Assembly: GCA_021613335.1 (NCBI GenBank)
Contig: JAJTWR010000251.1
Coordinates: 3,121,001-3,185,000, forward strand
DNA from: Whitmania pigra
Taxonomy: Eukaryota > Annelida > Clitellata > Hirudinida > Haemopidae
Reading direction: 5' to 3'
DNA: 64,000 nucleotides
The position numbers and the translations under genes are program-made. This document shows positions 31,116 to 44,086 of the stretch, piece after piece (the first letter of the stretch is position 1; each line of letters opens with the position of its first letter). The notes below the pieces were generated by a model, which had not been told where the DNA came from, ran no database searches, and saw only the letters and a program-made list of their open reading frames with translations.

Positions 31116-34100
31116 ATGAATTCCAAGGATGACCTTTTGGAACCTGCCAGCGACAGTTTCTGGGAGGTTGACAGTTACAAGAGGGTGGTCAAAAGGACAG
31201 AGGATGGACTGCACAGCTGCAATGAACTCATGAAACTCATTCAGGAAAGGTCAGAAATTGAACTCAAGTACGCCACGAAGCTCCAGGCTTGGAACAAGAA
31301 GTGGAATGAGAGCATTGAAAAAAGCAAGTGGTTTATGATAATGATAATGATATGGACGTTGATAATGATAATAATAATTGGTGGATGGATGAATTGCATA
31401 TGTGAATGGATGGATGGATCTGTAAATGGATGGTAATGTAAAGATGATGAAAATAAATTGTTTGATTACAATGTATGTGATGATGGTATTGGTGATGACA
31501 GTCATGACCATACTGACAATGGTGAGAAAATTATTTCGTAATGGCTTCTTTTTTGGTAGTTTGGAATATTTAATTGATCTATTAATGTTGTGATAAAGGT
31601 GATGATGAAGATTGTGTTGTTATAATAGCAAAAGCTGTTATGAAGATATAATATAGTCATCTAAAAATTGTCTTATGTTGCATGCAGAATAACTTGACCT
31701 CGTCCCTGGCACTTTGATCCTTCTTCTATTTTTTAAAACAATCCGCACATTTTTATCTCTAGCGGTTGATTTTTAATCGTCTTTACAAAAAAGCCCTAAA
31801 AAGGGGCTAGAACAGGTGCAGTTATCACTTTCGTGCAAGAACAACTTTGCCAATATCACTAGCTTCATAAACAGCAGACTGAAATAATAATAAAGTCATA
31901 TATGTAGATTGATATTTTCTGAAACCAAATTGAGATTCATGAAATAAATTAAGTTTATCAAAGTAATCATAAAGTCTGTTGTGTACAATTTTTCAGTGAA
32001 TTTGGAAAAATAAGCCAAAATAGATATTGGTGTGTAAATAAAATAAGCCAAAATAGATATTGGTCTATGGTAAATGGTAAATAAAATACTTTCTCAGTAA
32101 AGACCTAAAAACTTTCATCTTTATTCAAAGGATAAACAAATAGCAAGCAGTTACATTAAAAAGCCTGTAATGCATAATGCATGCAGTCTCTGAAGTTAAG
32201 ATGCATAATTCAAACATATTTGCAAATTTATTCAGGCACCGAGTATGGTACTGGCAAGTCTATAATCCTGAGCTCCCTTGATGAATCAGAGTCTGTGGCC
32301 ATCGTGCACACTGCAATGAGGAACAGCCTTATTGAGCTCCAGAATGAGATCAAGAAGTGGAGAAGTGAAACCTACAAGAAGCAGGTTGTTGGCATATGCC
32401 GGGAAGCAAAGCAGTTCGAAGACGAGTTCAAGAAGGTGAAACAATTGTCGTTGTCATCATCATCATCAGTAACAGCTTTATCAAAGTTGTCGCCTTCTTC
32501 AGTATCATAATCATCATCTCTAGTATTTCATAGTATCACTCATCATAGTATTTATTCTCTGCATCATCATGGTTGCCTGCCTTTGGATGGTTGAAATATT
32601 ACATACACATTGGTACTTTAATTAATAAAATGTGTTATATCTTCGAAGATCTGAAGGAGGCACTAGAGATATTAAAAATTAATATTATATACTGTGAAAT
32701 CACATATTATTAAAATTATATTAATAATTTCTTGTATGTCATTATTAATATAATTATGTTTGTATGGTTTTGTTGAAATAAAAAATTCTAGCCTTCCAAA
32801 GAATTTCATTGGGGCAGACTTAATTGCAGACGAAGGTCATAATTATCATCATCGCATGTCTGGTCATATTTAAAATTTCGGTTTTTTCCTACTTTTACTT
32901 CCTCTGAAGCTAGGCATGTGGCCACTCTTTAATCCATTATTTTTATTTTTGTTATTATTATTATTATATTAAATTTAAAATTATCCACTTTCACACATTT
33001 TCCACAGATTATGTGCTTGAGGCACACTAAGGCTTATAAATACACTATTATCATCCAGATTATTATTATTTATTAGTAGTAGTATTACTATTACTATCAT
33101 CATTGTCATTGTTATTAATTAATTATTATTCTTAATTAGTTGATTCTGAAAATAATTTTCCTTTCAGCTCCTTTTAACTGCTACTATCAGCTTCAAAGTT
33201 TTCAAGTGAAATAAGAATTTTAATTCAACTCTCACACAAATAATAATTGACTCGTCACATCAACATAAGCAGTGATGATGATGATGGTGGTAGTGGCGAA
33301 TAAGGTTATGGTGATATTTAGTAATAATAATACAATGATAATTATCACAACACTATGTTTCATGAAACTCAGACCTTGAGTACGTTGTTATAATTATTAT
33401 TTTCAAGATAATAATGGGGATGTAGGTTAGCCTGTTGAATGCTAAACCGATGAGTATGATGATCATGGTGGTGACGACGATGATGATTATGATGACAAAT
33501 TCTGGGAGTGCCATTTATTATGTAAATTAAAGCATTTATCCCCACTTTAAATGGCTTATCAGTTGCGCATTCATCATATCTTGAACTGTTCTGTTAATCA
33601 GCACCAGGCTGGTTGGATGACTATGTTATCACCAGCATCATCATCTTCATAATCATCATCATTTCATCATTGTCATCATTTAATTGCTTTTGCATATTTC
33701 ACGAAGAGATTGGATTTCGTGGCTATTTTTATTGTTTACGCTGTTTCAATTATTATTATTTTAATTGTTATTGTTATTATTATTATCTTAATTATTGTTA
33801 TTTAACGGTTCAAACTAGTGTTTCCCCTTTAAATGTTAAATGGATTCTTTGAGTCTAAAGATAAAAAATTGTCAATAAAAAGATGGCAATTGATTAAATT
33901 TTAATTTTAAACACCAACAATCTATGTGGAATTCAAATAGGTAGGGATATGATTAATATTAGCATTAATGTTTTAAAAACATTTTTACTCCTTAATCAAC
34001 CATTCGTTCTGCAAATTAGGCTACAATTCATTTTCCCAAATCAATCTCAAATTTAGCTTCAGGTTATGAATCAATTGTAAATAAAATCAACCAAATAAAA

Positions 34101-37100
34101 TTAATAAAATCAATTGAATAAAATTAATAAAATCTGCATAATGAATTCCAACAAATTCTTGTCTTAGTTTTATTTTTCTGTAAGCTTTCAATTAATCTTT
34201 TGTTGAGTGGAGTGTATGTGTATGTATTTTATTAATGTCCATTTCATGACTAATGATTACAAAGGGGACAACAACAGAAAAACAAGATCATCGATGACAA
34301 AAAAAATTTGGTTTTAAAAATATTATGATATGTACAGAGTTTTATTTAGTCAGATCAATCAGTCTACATCAGGTTTCTTCTCTTTTCTTTGAGCCCGCCA
34401 GTAGATTTGGTAGATTAATTGAGTAAATTTAAGATTAAATAACAAAATTGATTTGTTAATGTGGTGGTGTCTGAAGATCTAAGAAATAAGTGAAAAAGTA
34501 TTATTTTTAAATTATAATCATTATTAAAAATAATAGTATGATTTTCACAAAACATTTCGCTATTAAAGAATGTCAAAATCATCTTGGTCATAGTGGAGAT
34601 TTTAATAAATTGATTAAAATGTACAGTGTAACTTGAAATTATGGTGAAGATGATGTTGGTGATAACAAAAATGTGGATATGGTGATGATAATAATAAAGA
34701 TGACAATGAAGGTGACTTAATTCTGACAACATTTCTAACTCACATTAATGCATGTTTTAGCAAATTAATTTCCATTTAAAGCCATTTGAAGTTTATTTAA
34801 TTTAAAAATCATTTAATTGTCATTATCGTCTAACAGTTTCTTGCAATTACTTCCCATCGACTTTGTGCAGGCTCAGAAACCCTGGGCAAAGCACCTCAGC
34901 AAGTTCATCAAGTACAAGAAGGAGTACCAGACGTCATGTAAGAATGAGAAGACACTCGAGAACATGTTGGCAGCTGCTTCAGGCTCAGAGGAACAGGTTT
35001 GTTTGAGAATTTGTTCTTTAATTTTATCAAGAGCAACCTTGCACCTTGAATGGTGAGATGAGTGATGATGGTGCAACTGTCTCATTAGTATTCAACCAAT
35101 AAATTAATTTATAATGAGACGTCTTGCAACTGAACCTGCTTCATGAATATGGAAATCAACAATTCGAAGTGTTAAATCTCAATCACTTGGGGCTTAATTA
35201 TATTTTAATTAATGTTAATGAGTAGGTGCCAGTGAGAGGATGCATGATCAAATTGCAATGACACTACGGTCACAAATTAAGGAAGGCATCTAAGCAGAGC
35301 TACCAAGGGCCCTATGTTGTGTCAATTTGTTAATGGAAAAGCTAAAAATTGATTTTAAAACTCCCCACACCACACAGTATGATATTAAAGTAATATGATG
35401 CATCAACTCTTTAAAATTCAATGATAATGACTGAACAAGCATCGGATTTACCAACTCATTTATCCAGTGAGTCTAGCTTGGCTGAATGGGTGACATTCAT
35501 TATCCATCCTGTACTTCAACAAGCGTCCTTGGGAAAGAGTGCCAAAGAAATGGTTAACAAAAGGCACCACTGACTATGTTTAATAATCATCCTATTTACT
35601 GAGCAAGTTCATCAAGTAAAAGAAGGTGCCACACAAATGAAGTTTACTTACAAATAGGCTTATGTTTCCTGCTCACTTATTTAATAAATAAATTAACATC
35701 AATGTCTCTCCCAAAACGTGATCACTGAATCTTCGCAGGAGAAGAAGATTACGGAAAAATTGGAAAAGGCTCGAAGGGAGGTCGAGCACTATCACGAGAA
35801 ATTGAATTCGGCCTTCAAGGAGCTCAACTCTTACAAACCCATCTACGTGGAAGAGATGCTTGATGTGTTCCAGAAGAGTCAGGATTTCGAGGAAAAGAGG
35901 CTGGTGTACTTCAAGGAGGCCCTCGTACTTATGCATCGATGTCTCGACATTTCACAGAACGACCAGTGAGATGTTGTTATTGCTGATGTTGTTGCTCTTG
36001 ACATTGTTATTATTGTCATCTACTGTTAATTTTGTTGGAATTCTAAGGTTGATGTTGATAGCTGATGGTTGTTAAAAAAAATTAAAGTGATTGTATTTGG
36101 TCAAATTACAATTAATTTTAATTAAAAGCTAATTAACACTGCTTTGAAATAGTTAGCTAAATACAAAGTAATTATTTAAAATAGTATCTGTTCTTAATAT
36201 ACTTAATTAACTTAACATCCATTCGTTCGCTTGTTCGTCACTCACATGTCATCAAAATTCGAACAGAATTCCTCTGATCTTCCTTCAATGGAGAAAGAAT
36301 TTGGAAAATTCGAATCCCAAGCAGGACTTAAAGTGGTGGTCAGAGAAATATGGAGCAGACATGGAGATGAAGTGGCCATCTTTACAGGATGACAACATCG
36401 ACACTTCGTCGCAGAAGTCAAAGGAGGAAAGTCCAAAGCCGATCAGGAAGCAGGCGGAGACGAACCTAGTTCAAGACACAATCTCGACAACAAGGTCTGA
36501 AGTTATTGTTAAAGAGATTGTTGTTAGAGGGATTGTTGTTGGAGGAATTGCTTGTGGAGAAATTATTTACAGAGAAATTGTTTTAATGCAACATTAACAA
36601 GTATATATTAAAGGCAAAATATCACATGAAAATGAATTATATTAAATAAGTAATAATTCTATTACGGTTGTTGTTTATTTTTGATATTTTTTATTGATGA
36701 TTTAATATGTGTTATTTAGCACTAAATGCCATGTATGTTCTTGTTAACATCCTAATAAATGTTACATTTGTTAACAACAAAGGCAAACATCGTACGACAA
36801 GAAACTAAACCCGTTTGGATCCTTCGAGGAAGAAGCACGCACTCCAACCACTGTTTCTTCACATCCAGACGTGGTCAGGTAGGTGCTTGCAAAATGATTT
36901 TATGATAATTTTCTATTCGCATTATTAATAAATTCTTCTTATTATTATCCCTGATTTATCTGATTTGCAAGACTGTCAATGGAATGTAGCATCTCATTAA
37001 AACGTTTACTTTAATACTTTTCAAACGTATTTTCGAACTTACAGCTCGAGAGTGCTCTTACTTTTTATGGGCAAATATTAAGTTAAAGAATCACTTTTAA

Positions 37101-38462
37101 TATTAAGTATTATTGGGTATTATCAAGTTAAATATTCATATATCTGCATGTCATTAGCATTAAATTACATTGTAAATTGTAATTTCCAGCAACCTCACCA
37201 ACTACGACCCTGACCTTAACCCATTCGCTGAGGAGTCAACCGAAGACGAAGCCAACGTAAAGTTGTAAAACTTGTGTCTGCATTTTGAATTATTTCAGAG
37301 TTTAGGAATTCATTGTAATGCGGAAAGTGATGTCATGCAGAATGTAATATTATGTCAGATGCAACAGTTACAACAGTGTGTTGATTGCAGAAAGCAATTT
37401 TAGGTTCTGCTAAGTTCTGAGAATGTTTAAAAAATGAGCAGCCTTTTTAATTGCCTTTTTGCCTTCCCAGAAATTATTTTTAAAACATGGAAAAAAAAAT
37501 TGCTATTACAAATGATTGCCTTTAATTGAATTACCAGCTATTATGTTATTAATTATTATGCTTCTGTTAATTTAAATTATAATAATTTATTAGCTTGTAT
37601 TTGCCATTTTTGTATGTGCATCACTATATTCTTAACCCAGTAATTGGGAATGGGTGCTATATAAATGTTTTGGAGGTTCTTACAGTTCTATGAGATATCC
37701 ATTGTTATCTGACAGATGATGCAGATAAGGATAATTGGTGTGTGTCAAAAATTAGAAATCGAGATCATATTTTATTTCTCTATTGGTACTTGTTATTGCC
37801 ATCATTGAAAGTTTTATTATTAAATTCTTTAAATCGTTAAATAAATAATTTTTAAACATATCCAGGAAAGGTGTAAACTCAGTACAAAATGGGATTCCTG
37901 TGGTGGCCCTTTTCGACTACGTAGGACAGGAAGAGGACGAACTCAGCTTTAAAAAAGGTTCATATTTCCTTCTGCCTCACCTTCGCAATAATTAGTGTGT
38001 TGCTATGTTTATTAATAATGTGTAACTAAATTGGAGTTGCAGAGTTGTAGTAAAAGATATGTTTAAATGCATAAATATATGTATAGTATTGTCATCGTTT
38101 ATTAGATTGCTCTTATTTTTTGCCTATTAATCTATGCAACTTATTACTTATGTTGCCAGATCAAACATGTACTACCTTTTACTTTTTTATACATAAACCA
38201 GGGCACTGAACTAGCTATGTAATATAATTCCAATATTATTTACTAACCATAATTTCTAACAAATAATCTTAACAAATTAATCAGAGGTATTCCTTAAAAG
38301 TTTGAAAATCCTAATTTATTTTCAAAGTTTCTTAAAGTTAGTTTTTTTGTAGGGGACCATTTTGAGAAGTTGAGAGACAAAGACGACCAGGGTTGGTGTA
38401 TGGGGGTCATCGGAGGCAGGGTGGGATTGTACCCGGAGAATTTTGTAAAAGTTGTAGACTGA
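31116..38462 (+). CDS. PACSIN: PACSIN/syndapin homologue: F-BAR and SH3 endocytic adaptor (9 exons)
   Basis: Syndapins bend membranes through an F-BAR dimer and recruit dynamin and N-WASP through an SH3 domain. Coding exons are 31116-31323, 32236-32435, 34871-34996, 35739-35965, 36267-36494, 36783-36878, 37190-37264, 37866-37957 and 38353-38462: 1362 nt, 453 aa, all phases consistent. F-BAR spans about residues 10-290 (DSFWEVDSYKRVVKRTEDGL, KKWRSETYKKQVVG, AQKPWAKHLSKFIKYKKEYQ, FQKSQDFEEKRLVYFKEAL, PKQDLKWWSEKYGADMEMKW). Two NPF motifs (KLNPFGSF, DLNPFAEES) lie in the linker and would bind EH-domain proteins. SH3 is residues ~393-453 (VVALFDYVGQEEDELSF, GWCMGVIGGRVGLYPENFVK). Intron 1 uses a GC donor. 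Intron 7 fits only with the donor at 37265 and not the one at 37257. Confidence 0.95.
35470..35590 (+). mobile_element. Decayed SINE in PACSIN intron 3
   Basis: AGCTTGGCTGAATGGGTGAC resembles the A-box head of the SINE at 18356, and GCGTCCTTGGGAAAGAGTGC followed by AAATGGTTAACAAAAGGCACC parallels its body. Confidence 0.5.
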
Positions 38463-38858
38463 TACTCCTCCTTTTCACATTTCACTTACAGCACAAATCC
38501 AGGCATTTAGATCAAAAAATTACACGTTTTCAATTTTTGGAATGGCTTCGGCTGTTTGTCAAAAGTATTGACAGCTGATTCTTGATTTGTAACTCCAATG
38601 AATTGTAACAATTGATTAATTCAATTATTATTTCAATCTGTTTATATTTTAAAATGAAAATGGTGCTTTATAATTTTATCACTGTTGATGCATTCAAACA
38701 TCTGTCAAACCAAGTGACTTTGTTTGTTGTCTTGTCATAGATTAACTCTCAGAAAGCTTTTCATGAATGGCATCAGATTTCTTTCTAGCGTGTCGATTGC
38801 TTGTCGTTGTTACTCCTTAAAATTTAAAGATCTTGCATTTACAGTTGTGGTAGTTGAT

Positions 38859-38872
38859 AATAAAGAAATAAA
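38859..38872 (+). promoter_or_regulatory. Probable PACSIN polyadenylation signals
   Basis: Two AATAAA hexamers (38859-38864 and 38867-38872) lie about 400 bases after the PACSIN stop codon. Position and orientation fit, but the cleavage site is not proven. Confidence 0.5.
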
Positions 38873-40365
38873 GTATTGACTATAGAAAACTAATAGTAAT
38901 AAATTGGCTGGGTCACTAAAAAGGACAAGAGGACAAGGTCCCGACAATTATTTGGAGCGCTTAAAAAAATAAAGTTCTAAAGTGAATTATTTTTGTTTTT
39001 GCATTACCAAACTGTTGTAAAATAGGAGCACCAATTTTCGTTGGATTAGCGACACATTTGACGTCGTAAATGCCTCCATTGCATAAATCAGAATTTGTGA
39101 CGTGATGCTGAAAAATTGCTTCATTACAGTTTCTTTATTTATTTGATTAAAGTCAGTTCTATAACTAAGATGATTTGGACTTTGCGTCAATACAGCATTT
39201 GTGTTTACAAATAAATAAACGTGTTATGAATTCTTAGTTTTCCGTTGTACAACATTTGATTTATTCTCAAAAATATTTTTTTAATTATTGAAATTATAAT
39301 GTAGTATTATTACAAAAATAATGTAATTGTTGATTAATTGCATTTATATCATTTTAAAAAATATATCGTTGCCTCCCTGCTTCATGAGTAATTCTCACTT
39401 CCTTTAGATCGACGGTAGATTGTGTGTCCGTTTGGTGATCGATAGCATGGGGTAATTATACTTAGAGAATATTTAGTTTTTTCTGGGCAAGCTCACTCTG
39501 TGCACGAGAATTATAAATGTTCGTTGCACTTTTAATGCTTGCAATATGAAATCCATGTTTTTCTATATATGCTCGGCAAATAGCTGCGTATATTTCCAGA
39601 ATGTGGTATATAATTATTCATTAAGCAGGCTCACTCTGTGCTTGGACGATTTCTATGTCTAATTCACTTTTTATGCCTGCTAGATTAAGGTCACGTTTTT
39701 CTATATTTGTTTGGTTATCGTTACCACACATATTTCCAGGATGTGCAACAGACTTGTTAAATTAGGGCAATAAGAAATTAAATACATTAATTATTATTTA
39801 TATCGATTTTTGGAATATAAGGACATTTTACTGTTAATTTTCTAATTTAATTTAATCATGGATATTGTTATGCAGAGTTTGATATTATCTAAGTAATTTG
39901 AGGACTTTTTGTTCTTCAAAATATGTATTTTTAGATCAGGGGTTTCCAAAGTGAATCCCGATGAAGACTCTAATCAGGCCTGAGGAGCTTTCCTTGAAAT
40001 TATATGGAAAAGTTTAAAGCAACGTTTAAAAATCATGTATCACCTCACATGCATCAGCACTAACGAAAAACTATCTTACTTGATATTGATATTCTGCATT
40101 GCATCAGACCTCAGAAATAAATGAATTTGTAACATAGCAACACAATAAGTAGCTTTTAATTCACCATAGTTTATTAAAATTAATTTCTGGTATGCTTGGT
40201 CTGCCAAGTTAGCAATGTTTCCCTTGGCTGAAAACTTGCTTTGGATATGGATAACTGTGGAATTAATATTTTTATGACCTTATATTTGGAGTTAAATATC
40301 TACTTGATATTATAAGCTAAACATTTTTTTGATCAGAATATTTGGTATACTGGGGTTTGTTAAAT
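38873..40365. other. Intergenic stretch
   Basis: No gene is recognised. It contains the diverged tandem repeat at 39487-39750 and is otherwise AT-rich. Confidence 0.4.
39487..39750 (+). repeat. Diverged tandem duplication, period about 138 bp
   Basis: GCAAGCTCACTCTGTGC at 39487 recurs as GCAGGCTCACTCTGTGC at 39625. Both units continue with ACTTTT(A)ATGC(T/C)TGC, CACGTTTTTCTATAT-like and CATATTTCCAG(A/G)ATGTG blocks. No coding potential was seen. Confidence 0.7.
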
Positions 40366-40373
40366 GCAGAAAC

Positions 40374-42072
40374 CAGTGATGGGCGAATCAAATCACGATT
40401 TAGGCAAGGTTGCGATTCAATTTGAACATTGTTGGATTCGATTTTGGCCTCAGTGATTTTGATTCAATTAGATTTGCTTTTTTTTGAATCATTGAAATAA
40501 AGATGGTTATATAATTTTAATTTTTACACTTCGGGTCAAAAACATCCAGGAAAAAATATTTGTGCAGCTTTTGAGGAAATACTGTCAGTATGGGTTGCAG
40601 AGCATTGACATTGGATATGTTGTTACTGACAATGCCAGAAACATGCTCAAAGCATTCACAATATTTTCTGAGGAAGCTGCCAGGTTTGCCTTTGATCAAA
40701 AGGAAAATAAAAGTCAAATTAGAAAACGTGATGAGGCTTCAGAGCCATTGAATGATACTGATGAAATTTCAGAGTTTTTGTCAGATGAAAATTTCATTGA
40801 CAATGAGGATATTCTTCAGGACAATCATGTTTTAGAAACAACCCATCGATTTCCATGTTTTGCACGTACCTTGCAGCAAGGTATTAAAGATGCACTAAAA
40901 ACTGTTCCTTTAGCAGAGAAAATTTTAAACGAAGCGCTGTAGTTGTTTTCTTCCGCAGGTCACTATACTGGAATGAAGAGCTCCAGAAAAAATCAGATGG
41001 TTTGACTTTGTTAGCCGCTGTGCCTACCAGATGGAACTCCAATCTGATAATGCTAAGATTATCTCAAGCTGCAGTATGGAAGGCAGGTAATGAAACTCTA
41101 GTTAAAGCCAAGGAAGTCAAAATGCAGCTCAGGTGCATGTGTCCCTTGAATCACAGTTTCACGTTCTTTGCTGCTTGAGCTTGTCTCTACTTGAGCCATT
41201 TGAAGAAGCAACACAGGTGCTGCAAGGTGATGGTGTCACAATTTCGCAAGTGATACCTGCATTAATTGGGATTGATGGAGCAGTTTCAAATTGTCAAACC
41301 AGGTTAATTGCTCTGAAAAAAACCTTCGTGCAGCTCTTCATAACCGATTCCAGGAATCTATGAGAAGACCAGAGTATGTGGTCTCAACTGTGTTGGGTAG
41401 TCGTTTCAAACTAGTTCCTTTTGCTACCACCCCGCTCCTTGATTCGCATTTTACTGACAGTGGCTCACAGTTCTGGTCGGCGGAGCATTTTTGCAAGATA
41501 CCATTGTCCTCAGGTATGAACAAATTATATTGGATTGGAAATGTAGGTTAATTATTAAATAATATGTATATATTGCAGGTTAGTGACAAAAAGGATTCAG
41601 TGTATCTTAATGCTCCAACGGACCACAACATCACTGCTGAACAATTTTGGGCAGCTAATGGTCACTGCTTTCCAAAACTACAATGACTTGCACGTAGACT
41701 TCTAAGCATCCCGGCATCATCTGGAAGTGTGGAGATACTGTTTTCAATTTCAGGTGCTTTTGTCTCTACCAGAAGAAATCGATTATCAGCGTTGACTGTG
41801 GAGTCACTGTTGCTCTTGAGGGAACAGAAAAAACTCAAATTGGGTTTTAATGATTTTTTAAACTGTAATAAAACTGTAAAAATGTTGGCTGTTAATTTCA
41901 TTGTGTTTTGCTCTAAAAAATTTGCGAAGCTAGGTTAGCAGTAAATTTTTGAAGATTGGACTCGATTTGGGATTTGATTCTATTTGGAATTTTTTGATTC
42001 TATTTGAGATTTGGTTGTTGAGATTTAAATCATTTTACAAATGATTTGAGATTCTATTTTTGCCCATCACTG
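40374..42072 (+). mobile_element. hAT transposon with perfect 8-bp TSD and decayed transposase
   Basis: The left end starts CAGTGATGGGCGAATCAAAT and the right end finishes TTTTTGCCCATCACTG, an 11-bp terminal inverted repeat CAGTGATGGGC of hAT type. The 8-bp duplication GCAGAAAC is exact at 40366-40373 and 42073-42080. Subterminal repeats of GATTYGATT-like motifs occupy both ends. The length of 1699 bp is short for an autonomous hAT, matching the loss of the transposase N-terminus. Confidence 0.95.
40534..41875 (+). pseudogene. hAT transposase relic (ZBED-like)
   Basis: Fragments in several frames fall in transposase order: IGYVVTDNARNMLKAF (start of the catalytic region, 40615-40665), THRFPCFARTLQQGIKDALK (40840-40905), LAAVPTRWNSNLIMLRL (about 41010-41065), LLEPFEEATQVL (41190-41225), LRAALHNRFQESMRRPEYVV (41320-41380) and the C-terminal dimerisation block ASSGSVEILFSISGAFVSTR then NRLSALTVESLLLLREQKKL (41715-41840). 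These are standard hAT landmarks, including the hATC domain. The BED zinc finger is absent. At least four frame breaks make it nonfunctional. Confidence 0.88.
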
Positions 42073-42082
42073 GCAGAAACAT

Positions 42083-42580
42083 GTAAGAGATTAGGATTTC
42101 TGATTGTTTTAAAGTGACCTTTCAAGTGTGTGGTCACTACAGATCAATAAATTAACTAATATCATCAATTTAATGGTAATTTTTACTTGCTTAAACAAAA
42201 GAGGATTGCTCTGCTCATATATCATAATTTTATTGTTCATTATAAATTATTGGTTGACCTGGACATGGGAAAAAATCAAAATACAATAAATGGTCAGATT
42301 TTTGATAGAGCAATCCTACTCCCCTAAGCTATTTCGATCATTTCTAGGATAATATTTTTTATTTGTTACATAGATAATTCTATATATTTTGTATGTTGCT
42401 GGTTATATGTTATACTAACTTATGTTGTGCACCTCACCAAAATAAATATTAATGGAATTAAATTGTTCTGTAGTGATGTGGATCCACATGGCTATTTTAC
42501 AATTTCTTTTGCAAGAATTTTGTTCTGCCTTTTTCTGAAATCATATGTGCCACCTTGCAATGCCATTCATTAATATTTGT
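42083..42580. other. Non-coding stretch
   Basis: AT-rich with no recognisable gene or repeat. Confidence 0.4.
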
Positions 42581-42582
42581 AG

Positions 42583-42795
42583 GTGAACGTAAATAGTTCA
42601 AAACGTTGCCCTGACTTTAGACGTCTAAAAGACGATCTTGTGTTAATTACATTTGAACATTTAAAAACCTTTGGTGTATTTCTTTCAGATAAGTTATTGA
42701 CGACACTTAAAATTGATTTCATTGGCAAGAGCACTCCCTATGGAGAGGACTGCCATGTCTTTAAGTCCGTTCTAGTTCATTTGTGCTTAAAGGTA
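42583..42795 (+). other. Exon-like ORF, unknown product
   Basis: A TTTGTAG acceptor-like site precedes GTGAACGTAAATAG, and the frame stays open for about 71 codons (VNVNSSKRCPDFRRLKDDLV, then LVLITFEHLKTFGVFLSDKL, ending HLCLK) up to AAG|GTATAT. An ATG lies only in an alternative reading of the start. Another open stretch follows at about 42829-42985 (YHPIGDILKFKPLMRCKRVK) but its phase does not join cleanly. It may be an exon of a gene whose other parts I cannot see, or chance. Confidence 0.3.
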
Positions 42796-42989
42796 TATCT
42801 TTAAGAAATGCTCTCTTCGGGAACAGGGTATCATCCGATCGGTGATATACTGAAGTTCAAGCCCTTGATGCGTTGTAAAAGAGTGAAACTATTGTTGCAC
42901 GTGGAAAAATTGATCAACGTGTTTAGTGGTAGGGGCGTATATAAATTTGGAAATTTTAAACAATGTGGCAATCATTTTACCAAGTAACG

Positions 42990-43550
42990 CAAATCACAAC
43001 TGCCTTATAAATTATTGGCGATAATCGAAAGAATCGATTGTTTGAGGTTTTGTTTTTTTTTTAATTTGGTTCTGTTGATGTATTTTTAATTTAATCGTTA
43101 AATAGATATTTATTCTGTTATTGATAACATTACTAAGAAAAATCATTCAATTTCTTAATCTAATTCAGCTCACATCGATAAGTTTTCTCGCCTTCCATGC
43201 TTCGCTTACTCTAATCATGCAAGGTTAGTCTTAATGATACAATTATATTTAAAGCGACAATTTCAGTTTGCTATCTTTTTGTAATAGCCAATCAAAATTA
43301 TTCACTACACACAATGAGATGTTCAATTTAGAGAAATGGCAAAATGTGTCCGACCACAAATTGAATGAAAATGCAGATGCGATGGACCACTCCATTCAAA
43401 ACAAAGAACACAATATATAATACCCTCTTTACATAAAATTTAAGAATTCTTACAAATTAAAACTGCTTCGCGGTGCTGTAAATTAATAGAACTATATCTC
43501 ATCTTTTCAAATCTGTAACTACGTTGAAACAGCTTTTTATTTTATTTCAT
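42990..43550. other. Non-coding AT-rich stretch
   Basis: No gene or repeat is recognised. Confidence 0.4.
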
Positions 43551-43880
43551 GACTGGCGTAGCTAGGGTGTTTTTCGACCGGGGACGAACTACAACATTGG
43601 CGTCCCCATCCACCCCGTTTAATCACATTTTTCTATTACATCGAATAAGGAAAAAATTTAAACTTTAATGAAACATTATATTATATTTAAAGAAGCAAAT
43701 TTACAGAAATTATATTGATTCATTCAGTCAATGATGTATTCTGATTTACACAGTCTATAAAAGATTTATTTTTCTTGGTTACGCTGTCGCAAACTGGTCT
43801 TTGACATAAGCAAAATCTCTTTTTCCAATGTTTCTCTTGCAACTCTATGATTACTTATTAAGAAGAGCAAGATCACTTAG

Positions 43881-44086
43881 ACCAGCGGTACACAATTTTT
43901 TTGGCAAAGGTCTAGAAACAGAATTCCGAAAATCTCCGGGGGGAGAAAAAAAAGACCGTGTAAAATATATTCCAAATTTTATACCTCACCAACATCAAGA
44001 CAACGCAAACAATAAGACACATGTACTGGAGAATAAGAACAAAGTTGTGAACTAGATTGGCTGATGTTCATAGTTGTGCACCACTG
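43881..44086. mobile_element. Small hAT-type nonautonomous element
   Basis: The left end CAGCGGTACACAA and the right end, read on the minus strand, CAGTGGTGCACAA form a 13-bp TIR with two mismatches, of the Charlie-like hAT type. The flanking octamers ACTTAGAC and GCCTAGAT match at five of eight positions, so the TSD is decayed or absent. It has no recognisable coding content. Confidence 0.65.

Noticed and set aside
37190..37256. PACSIN exon 7 ending at AAC|GTAAAG
   Set aside because: It would put exon 8 out of frame; the donor 8 bases later restores the SH3 frame.
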